Assembly (NCBI GenBank): GCA_963740525.1
Contig: CAVUEG010000005.1
Span: 62,001 to 126,000, forward strand
Reading direction: 5' to 3'
DNA length: 64,000 bases
DNA from: CAVUEG01 sp963740525
GTDB lineage: Bacteria; Actinomycetota; Actinomycetes; Propionibacteriales; Nocardioidaceae
This document shows, in pieces, positions 59,254 to 64,000 of this stretch; position 1 is the stretch's first letter; each line of letters starts with the position of its first letter. The translations under genes and the position numbers were made by a program. The notes under the pieces were generated by a model, which was not told where the DNA came from, searched no databases, and worked only from the letters and a program-made list of their open reading frames with translations.

Positions 59254-60511
59254 GCTTCACCCCCGCGTTCAGCGTGCGATCACGCCAGTTCGGCGGAAGC
59301 ATGTGGTCGAGCAGGTCGTCCACGGTGACCGCGCCCAGCAGCCGGCCGTCCTCGTCGACCACGGGCGCGGCGACCAGGTTGTAGGTCGCCAGGTGGGCCG
59401 CGACCTCCTCGATGCGGGCATCGGGGCGCAGCGCCTCGAGGGCGGTGTCGACCACCCCGGCGACGAGGGTCGAGGGGGGCTCGCGGAGCAGCCGCTGGAT
59501 GTGGGCGATGCCGATCAGCTTGCCCGTGGGCGGCTCCAGCGGGGGCCGGCAGACATAGACCAGCGCCGCGAGCGAGGTGGTCAGGTCCTCCCGGCGGACG
59601 TGGGCCAGGGCCTCGGCGACGGTGGCGTCGGGCGGGAGGATCACCGGCTCCGGCGTCATCATCGCGCCTGCGGTGTGCTCGGCGTACGACATCAGCCGGC
59701 GGACGTCCTCGGCCTCCTCGGGCTCCATCAGGTCCAGCAGCCGGCGCGCGGTCTCGGGGGGAAGGTCCGCGATCAGGTCGGCGGCGTCGTCGGGGGACAT
59801 CTCCTCGAGGATGTCGGCGGCGCGCTCGGAGTCGAGGTAGCCCAGGATCTCGACCTGGTCCTCCTCCGGCAGCTCCTCCAGGACGTCGGCGAGGCGCTCG
59901 TCGTCGAGGGCCGCCACGACCTGGCTGCGGCGGTCCAGGGGCAGGTCGTGGATGACGTTGGCGGCGTCGGCCGGCTTCATCTCGGCGAGCGCGGCGAGCA
60001 GGTACGTCGCGCCCTGGCCCTCCTCCTTGCGGGTCAGCCCGTCGACGTCGCGCCAGTCGACGACGTGGGTCTGTCCCTTGCGGCCGAACCGCTTGCCACC
60101 CTGCTGCAGCGCGACCCGGCTCAACACCCAGTCGCGCGTCCTGGCCTGCTCCATGCCGATGTCGTAGACCGTGCCGGTGACCTCGCTGCCGCGGATCGTG
60201 ACGGTGCGGTCGAGCATCTGCCCGATCACGAGCGTCTCGGTCGGGCGCTGGGCGAACCGGCGCATGTTCACCAGGCCGGTCGTGATCACCTGCGCGCCGT
60301 CCATCCCGGTCACCCGGGTCATCGGCACGAAGATGCTGCGCCGGCCGAACACCTCGACCACGAGGCCGAGCACCCGCGGCTGCGCGACCTTGGACCGGAG
60401 TGCGACCACGATGTCGCGCACCTTGCCGACCTGGTCGCCCTGCGGGTCGAAGACCGGCAGGCCCACCAGGCGGGCTGCGAAGACACGAGTCGGAGTGGTG
60501 CTCACAGGCAC
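59246..60511 (-). CDS. MgtE N-domain plus CBS protein with PRC-barrel, no transport channel
   Basis: 421 residues from the GTG at 60511. PRC-barrel-like start (VFAARLVGLPVFDPQGDQVG with VRDIVVALRSKVAQPRVLGL), then the MgtE intracellular N domain (LAEMKPADAANVIHDLPLDR, EELPEEDQVEILGYLDSERA, SPDDAADLIADLPPETARRL) and a CBS pair (SYAEHTAGAMMTPEPVILPP, ending DGRLLGAVTVDDLLDHMLPP). In true MgtE channels five membrane helices follow; here the protein ends. It is therefore a soluble magnesium-sensing module. The next gene, DUF1003, overlaps it and is membrane-bound, so the two may form a unit. Length 421 is usual for this actinobacterial group. Confidence 0.85.
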   Translation of the reverse strand: MPVSTTPTRVFAARLVGLPVFDPQGDQVGKVRDIVVALRSKVAQPRVLGLVVEVFGRRSIFVPMTRVTGMDGAQVITTGLVNMRRFAQRPTETLVIGQMLDRTVTIRGSEVTGTVYDIGMEQARTRDWVLSRVALQQGGKRFGRKGQTHVVDWRDVDGLTRKEEGQGATYLLAALAEMKPADAANVIHDLPLDRRSQVVAALDDERLADVLEELPEEDQVEILGYLDSERAADILEEMSPDDAADLIADLPPETARRLLDLMEPEEAEDVRRLMSYAEHTAGAMMTPEPVILPPDATVAEALAHVRREDLTTSLAALVYVCRPPLEPPTGKLIGIAHIQRLLREPPSTLVAGVVDTALEALRPDARIEEVAAHLATYNLVAAPVVDEDGRLLGAVTVDDLLDHMLPPNWRDRTLNAGVKRG

Positions 60512-60591
60512 AGACGTTACTGGCTCGCAGGGGCTCCAGCCGGGTGCGGAGCGGTTCGAGCGCGCGTGCCGCGGATGGAAGGATGACGCGC

Positions 60592-61494
60592 ATGCTGACC
60601 TACGACGTGGTGGACGTCTTCACCGACCGGCCCTTCGCGGGGAACCAGCTGGCCGTCGTGCACGGGGCGGGGGACCTGACGACCGCCCAGTGCCTGGCGA
60701 TCACCCGCGAGTTCAACTACTCGGAAACCACTTTTCCGGTGCCCGGGGACGGTGATCGTTACGCGACCCGGATCTTCACTCCGTCGCGGGAGATCCCCTT
60801 CGCCGGCCACCCGACCCTCGGCACTGCCTGGGTCCTGCGCCGCGAGGGCCTGGTCACCGGCTCGTCGGTAGTGCAGGAGTGTGGGGCCGGGGAGATCGGG
60901 GTCAGCTTCTCCTCCGACTCCCCAGACTCCCTGGTCGAGCTGAGCGCCCGGCCGCGCGACCTCTCCGGGCCGGTGGCCGAGGACGTGCTGGGGAGGCTCC
61001 TGGCCGACGTGGGGCTGACCCTGGACGACGCGGCCGGCCCGGCGTACGTCGCCGGCACCGGGCTCAGCTTCGTGCACGTGCCGGTGGTGGCCGACGCGGT
61101 CGCGCGGGCACGGGTCGCCGCGACCCCGCTGTCGGAGTACGGCGACGGCCTGGGTGGCGCCCAGGACCCCGTCGAGGGGATCAACCTGGTCTCGATCACC
61201 GGGCCGGGGGAGACCGACCCGACCGTGCGGGTGCATGCGCGGGTCTTCGTGCCCACCGTGGGGATCGCCGAGGACCCGGCGACCGGATCCGCGGCGGCGG
61301 GACTGGGGATGGCGCTGGTGGCAGCCGGGGTCCTGCCCGAGGGCGGGGGGTACGAGATCCGTCAGGGGATCGAGATGGGCCGGCCCTCGACGCTCTTCGG
61401 CCGGGTCGAGGCGGAGCACGGGGTGGCGACCCGGTGCCACGTGGCCGGTCTCGTGCAGCACATCGCGCACGGGGAGATCGCCGTACCGGAATGA
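60592..61494 (+). CDS. PhzF-family isomerase-fold protein
   Basis: 300 residues from the ATG at 60592 (MLTYDVVDVFTDRPFAGNQL), with GGAAGG about 9 nt upstream; ATG 60583 lies too close to that site. Twin beta-barrel fold marks: FTDRPFAGNQLAVVHGAGDL, FNYSETTFPVP with the catalytic Glu in the N-Y-S-E-T motif, RIFTPSREIPFAGHPTLGTA, and EDPATGSAAAGLGMALVAAG. These match the PhzF/DapF-like family, best known for phenazine synthesis, but most relatives, like this one with no phenazine genes nearby, have unknown substrates. Upstream genes are divergent. Confidence 0.88.
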   Translation: MLTYDVVDVFTDRPFAGNQLAVVHGAGDLTTAQCLAITREFNYSETTFPVPGDGDRYATRIFTPSREIPFAGHPTLGTAWVLRREGLVTGSSVVQECGAGEIGVSFSSDSPDSLVELSARPRDLSGPVAEDVLGRLLADVGLTLDDAAGPAYVAGTGLSFVHVPVVADAVARARVAATPLSEYGDGLGGAQDPVEGINLVSITGPGETDPTVRVHARVFVPTVGIAEDPATGSAAAGLGMALVAAGVLPEGGGYEIRQGIEMGRPSTLFGRVEAEHGVATRCHVAGLVQHIAHGEIAVPE

Positions 61495-61497
61495 GAA

Positions 61498-61520
61498 GGT
61501 ATCTTGCGGCGCAAGGTACC
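61498..61520 (+). promoter_or_regulatory. Palindromic operator before the PadR gene
   Basis: GGTATCTTGC (61498-61507) and GCAAGGTACC (61511-61520) are reverse complements except for one base, around a 3-nt centre. The dyad lies in the 36-nt gap between phzF and the PadR start, 10 nt before the ATG. A binding site for the PadR protein itself is the natural reading; I recall similar TATCTTG/CAAGGTA dyads before PadR-HAAS pairs. Confidence 0.65.
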
Positions 61521-61530
61521 GGGTACTACC

Positions 61531-61881
61531 ATGTATCGCATGGGAGCGGAATCGGCGGCGGTGACACAGCTGCGCAGGGGCGTCTTGGAGCACTGCGTCC
61601 TCGCGCTCCTCGAGAGCGACGCGCGATACGGCTACGACCTGGTCTCGGAGCTGGCCGACGCGGGCCTGGTGGCCAGCGAGGGGACGGTGTACCCGTTGCT
61701 CAGCCGGCTGCGCAAGGATCACCTGGTGGAGACCACCTGGCTCGAGTCGACCAGTGGGCCACCGCGCCGCTACTACGAGCTCACCTCGGACGGACGGCAG
61801 GCGCTCTCCGCCTTCCGCGACTCCTGGCGGGGCTTCAAGACCTCGGTGGACCGGATCCTCGACGTGAGGGGCACGAAATGA
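61531..61881 (+). CDS. PadR-family transcriptional regulator
   Basis: 116 residues from the ATG at 61531 (MYRMGAESAAVTQLRRGVLE); an ATG at 61540 is the alternative. The winged HTH has VLALLESDARYGYDLVSELA, VASEGTVYPLLSRLRKDHLV and the wing LESTSGPPRRYYELTSDGRQ, the standard PadR pattern. There is no long C-terminal helix pair, so it is the short PadR-s2 type. Its stop overlaps the HAAS-domain gene (ATGA), the common arrangement in which PadR represses itself and a membrane partner. A near-perfect dyad stands just upstream. Confidence 0.92.
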   Translation: MYRMGAESAAVTQLRRGVLEHCVLALLESDARYGYDLVSELADAGLVASEGTVYPLLSRLRKDHLVETTWLESTSGPPRRYYELTSDGRQALSAFRDSWRGFKTSVDRILDVRGTK

Positions 61882-62579
61882 ACACGAAGGCGACCGAGCT
61901 CATCGACGACTACCTGCTGCGCCTGCGGGAGGCGGCCCGGGTGCTCCCCGAGGCCGAGCGGCGGGACCTCGTCGCCGACATCTCCGAGCACATCGAGGTC
62001 GCCCGTGCCTCCGGGACCGACTCCGACGCCGAGGTGCGCACGCTGCTGGACCGGCTCGGGACGCCCGAGGACCTGGTCGTGGCGGCGGGCGGCTCGTCCG
62101 GTGCCGGCGTACCGGTCGCCGGTGCGGCGTCCAAGGCCAGGCTCGAGCCGATCGCGATGGTGCTGCTGTTCGTGCCGCAGGCGTTGATCCTGATGTCGTT
62201 GCCGCTGATCTCCTTCATCGTGCTGCTCTTCCCGCTCGCATTCGTCTGCTGGCTGGCAGGGCTGGTGCTGGTGGCGCTCTCGCAGCGTTGGGACGGCCCG
62301 GCCAAGGTGAGCGCCGCGCTCGTGGTCGGCGCGGGCTTCCCGGTCTGGTGCGTGGCCTTCGCGGCTTCGGTGATGACCGTGCGGGTGTCGTCGTCGACCT
62401 GTGTGCAGTCCGGCGCTGCGGGAGAACCCCTCAGCGACCCCGTCTGCACGAGCAGCGGTGGCGGCTTCCCTTGGGCAGGGCTGGTGTTCCTGGTCCTCCT
62501 GGTCGTCTTCCTCGTCGTCGAGGTGCGGACGGCCCGTCGCCTGCTGCGTCAGGCCGAGGGTGGCCTTGCGACCAGGTGA
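61878..62579 (+). CDS. HAAS/DUF1700-domain membrane protein, PadR partner
   Basis: 233 residues with the ATG at 61878 overlapping the PadR stop. The N-terminal HAAS signalling domain (about 1-65: ATELIDDYLLRLREAARVLP, RRDLVADISEHIEVARASGT, LLDRLGTPEDLVVAA) is followed by four membrane helices (MVLLFVPQALILMSLPLISF, VLLFPLAFVCWLAGLVLVAL, VVGAGFPVWCVAFAASVMTV, FPWAGLVFLVLLVVFLVVEV). Two Cys in the loop (STCVQSGAAGEPLSDPVCTS) could form an external disulfide. HAAS proteins pair with PadR and are thought to sense envelope conditions. Confidence 0.85.
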   Translation: MNTKATELIDDYLLRLREAARVLPEAERRDLVADISEHIEVARASGTDSDAEVRTLLDRLGTPEDLVVAAGGSSGAGVPVAGAASKARLEPIAMVLLFVPQALILMSLPLISFIVLLFPLAFVCWLAGLVLVALSQRWDGPAKVSAALVVGAGFPVWCVAFAASVMTVRVSSSTCVQSGAAGEPLSDPVCTSSGGGFPWAGLVFLVLLVVFLVVEVRTARRLLRQAEGGLATR

Positions 62580-63450
62580 CCTCGGGCTGATGGCCGTCGC
62601 GGTCGTCGCGGTGTCCTTCTCGGGACCCGTGATGGCCGGACTCGTCGTGCCCGCGCTGGCGATCGCCTTCTGGCGCAACGGGATGGCCACGGTCCTGCTC
62701 GCGCCGGCGGCCTGGCGGCGCGGTGGAGAGCTACGCAGCCTGGGGCGTGAGCAGTTCGGCTGGATCGGGCTCTCCGGCCTGGCGCTGGCCCTGCACTTCG
62801 CCACCTGGGTGACCTCGCTGACCATGACCTCCGTCGCCTCCGCGACCGCGCTGGTCACCCTCCAGATGGCGTTCGTCGCCGCCTGGAACCTGCTGAACGG
62901 CGAGCGCTTCTCGCGGCTGATGACCGTCGGGATGGTGGTCGCCTTCGCGGGCGTGCTGGTGGTCACCGGGGTCGACTTCTCGCTGTCCACCCGGGCACTC
63001 GTCGGTGACCTGCTGGCGTTCGTCGGCGGTGCGGCGGCAGCGGCGTACACGGTGCTGGGGAGCCGAGCGCGTAGGTCTGTGAGCACCACGACGTACACCT
63101 TCGTCTGCTACGGCACCTGCGCCTCGATCCTGCTCGTCGCGTGTCTGGCGAGCGGCCAGGCGTTGGTCGGGTACGGCGCCCGGGAGTGGCTGCTGCTCGG
63201 CGTGGTCACGCTCACCGCGCAGATGCTCGGGCACTCCGTGCTCAACCACCTGCTCGCCACGACCACCCCGATGACCGTCTCGCTCGTGCTCCTGCTCGAG
63301 GTCCCCGGCGCCGCCCTGCTCGCCGCCGCCCTCCTCGGCCAGGTCCCCCCGTTCGCCACCTTCGTCGGGCTGGCCGTGATCCTGCTCGGCATGGTCCTGG
63401 TGATCTTCAACGCGCGACCCACCGCCCTGGCCGAGCCCGCCCCGACCTGA
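62560..63450 (+). CDS. EamA/DMT-family transporter
   Basis: 296 residues from the GTG at 62560 (VALRPGDLGLMAVAVVAVSF), which overlaps the HAAS gene by 20 nt; ATG 62590 would cut into the first helix. Ten hydrophobic helices in two five-helix halves: the first contains GPVMAGLVVPALAIAFWRNG and GWIGLSGLALALHFATWVTS with SATALVTLQMAFVAAW, the second GDLLAFVGGAAAAAYTVLGS and GHSVLNHLLATTTPMTVSLV with GLAVILLGMVLVIFNARPTA. These are the EamA repeats of drug/metabolite exporters. Substrate unknown. Confidence 0.85.
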   Translation: MALRPGDLGLMAVAVVAVSFSGPVMAGLVVPALAIAFWRNGMATVLLAPAAWRRGGELRSLGREQFGWIGLSGLALALHFATWVTSLTMTSVASATALVTLQMAFVAAWNLLNGERFSRLMTVGMVVAFAGVLVVTGVDFSLSTRALVGDLLAFVGGAAAAAYTVLGSRARRSVSTTTYTFVCYGTCASILLVACLASGQALVGYGAREWLLLGVVTLTAQMLGHSVLNHLLATTTPMTVSLVLLLEVPGAALLAAALLGQVPPFATFVGLAVILLGMVLVIFNARPTALAEPAPT

Positions 63451-63468
63451 CCCTCCTGGGGTTGCGGT

Positions 63469-63681
63469 TTGGTCCCCAACCTCAACTTTTCGGGGTCGGA
63501 ACCTGCAGTTTGTGACCAATGAGTGGGGTCCTGGTCCTGCTCCGGGTCGGCACGAGCGCGGCCTGTCCCGCCGTACGACGGCTCCGTACGCCGTCCCTCG
63601 CATCCACGGGCACATCGCCAGGTCCATCCATTGGTCACAAACCGCAGCTGTTCGAGCCGAAAACCTGCGGTTGGGGACCGA
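63469..63681. repeat. Two inverted 52-nt palindromic units flanking 109 nt
   Basis: Unit 1 (63469-63520) and the reverse complement of unit 2 (63630-63681) agree at 39 of 52 positions, including the outer TGTGACCAAT end and the GGTCCCCAACC end. Each unit is itself nearly palindromic: in unit 2, 63630-63646 pairs with 63665-63681 at about 14 of 17 positions around an 18-nt loop. No gene of good quality covers the region (63451-63773). It may be a REP-like or miniature mobile element; see findings. Confidence 0.8.
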
Positions 63682-63773
63682 TCCGCAGACCCGGAGGGTG
63701 TGCGGGGAGGGGGAGGGGGCCGTGGCACGGCTAGCATGAGCGGCGATCTGCCGGACCGTCAGAAGGAGACCCC

Positions 63774-64000
63774 GTGGCCGACCCACACAACCCCGAGGCT
63801 GAGGTCTCGGGAGTGACGGTCGGGGAGGACGGGATCCGCGCGGGGTCGCGTGACGAGGTGATCCTCGACGTGCTCTTCGACGGTCGCCGGATCTGGTCGT
63901 TCTGGCTGCATCGCGACGGCGAGGCCAAGGGCGGGGAGTACTTCGTCGAGTGGCCAGGCGTGCTCCGCCGCTTCCTCGACGGTACGACGAGGCTCACCAT
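63774..64000 (+). CDS. 5' part of an unidentified gene (cut by the window end)
   Basis: From the GTG at 63774, with an excellent AGAAGGAGA ribosome site, the frame stays open to the window end: VADPHNPEAEVSGVTVGEDG, IRAGSRDEVILDVLFDGRRI, WSFWLHRDGEAKGGEYFVEW, PGVLRRFLDGTTRLT. The DVLFDGRRIWSFWL strand pattern suggests a soluble globular start, with no signal peptide or membrane span. I do not recognise the family from this fragment. Confidence 0.6.
   Translation, partial: MADPHNPEAEVSGVTVGEDGIRAGSRDEVILDVLFDGRRIWSFWLHRDGEAKGGEYFVEWPGVLRRFLDGTTRLT

Noticed and set aside
60592..61494. Phenazine biosynthesis
   Set aside because: A PhzF-family gene alone is not evidence of phenazine production; no other phz genes are present and most family members have other roles.
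63108..63737. A 209-codon minus-strand frame across the inverted palindromic units
   Set aside because: It runs antisense into the transporter gene, and its Trp/Gln-rich segments are simply translations of the repeat units; no ribosome site.
1..64000. tRNA, rRNA, insertion sequences, prophage or integrase genes
   Set aside because: I looked for tRNA-like cloverleaf elements, transposase or integrase motifs and terminal repeats with target duplications, and saw none that hold up.

Overview
The window is about 70% GC, with dense genes on both strands and frequent GTG starts. The gene content points to an actinobacterium: mycothiol deacetylase MshB, a FurA-KatG pair, the sigE-rseA-htrA-tatB neighbourhood, DUF3117, an actinobacterial DapD/DapE pair, an ECF42-type sigma factor with its YCII partner, and a PadR/HAAS pair. 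Codon use and the mixture of families fit Nocardioides or a close relative (Propionibacteriales). That placement is inference; there is no rRNA or tRNA here to test it.

Layout. 0-7 kb: an unidentified partial gene, an NTF2-like protein, ychF (frameshifted), DUF3024, a DUF3800 remnant, an AbiEii-type toxin-antitoxin pair with a striking AT-rich promoter/operator, a membrane PAS histidine kinase without an adjacent regulator, and a GNAT enzyme. 7-13 kb is a signalling block: a PknB-like kinase, the ECF42/YCII pair, and, divergent from it, a SigE-family ECF factor with a membrane partner and a lipoprotein. 13-24 kb: small metabolic and hypothetical genes, a tandem GNAT, furA-katG, a ScyD-like secreted protein, a uridine-kinase remnant, an acyl-ACP desaturase and an MprF-like lysyltransferase. 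24-30 kb: a large HTH protein divergent from a long Ig-like (Big_1) surface protein, followed by a terminator and a perfect 19-bp inverted repeat. 30-38 kb: thioesterase, GNAT, NUDIX, RraB, mshB, VanW and lipase genes, then an array of four palindromic repeats spaced 51-52 nt apart.

38-50 kb: fdxA-dapC, an RTX-like protein, a lytic-transglycosylase-like protein, dapD and dapE, so three steps of the succinylase route to diaminopimelate lie together. Downstream of dapE follow a LOG-family protein, a DivIVA-like protein, a membrane protein and an M14 peptidase, then an L,D-transpeptidase-like gene and an enoyl-CoA hydratase with a PaaX regulator. 50-64 kb: DUF3117, leucyl aminopeptidase, a sulfotransferase-like protein, an O-methyltransferase, sigE-rseA-htrA (+) facing mgtE-N/CBS - DUF1003 - mrp - tatB (-), then phzF, PadR-HAAS, a DMT exporter, a pair of inverted palindromic repeats, and a gene cut by the window end.

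Many genes, including essential ones (ychF, dapC, dapD, dapE), are interrupted by single-base G/C indels, most of them insertions, densest at 28.4-29.1 and 36-45 kb. Other long genes (katG, pepA, the histidine kinase) are intact. This pattern looks like base-level sequence error more than biology, so these genes are annotated as probably functional with their frameshifts described.

The best candidates for under-described biology are the toxin-antitoxin control region (3038-3087), the 51-nt palindrome array (37480-37660), the 19-bp hairpin (29864-29914), the inverted palindromic pair (63469-63681), and the ECF / 412-aa membrane protein / lipoprotein operon (10581-13001). No CRISPR array, insertion sequence, prophage or tRNA was found.
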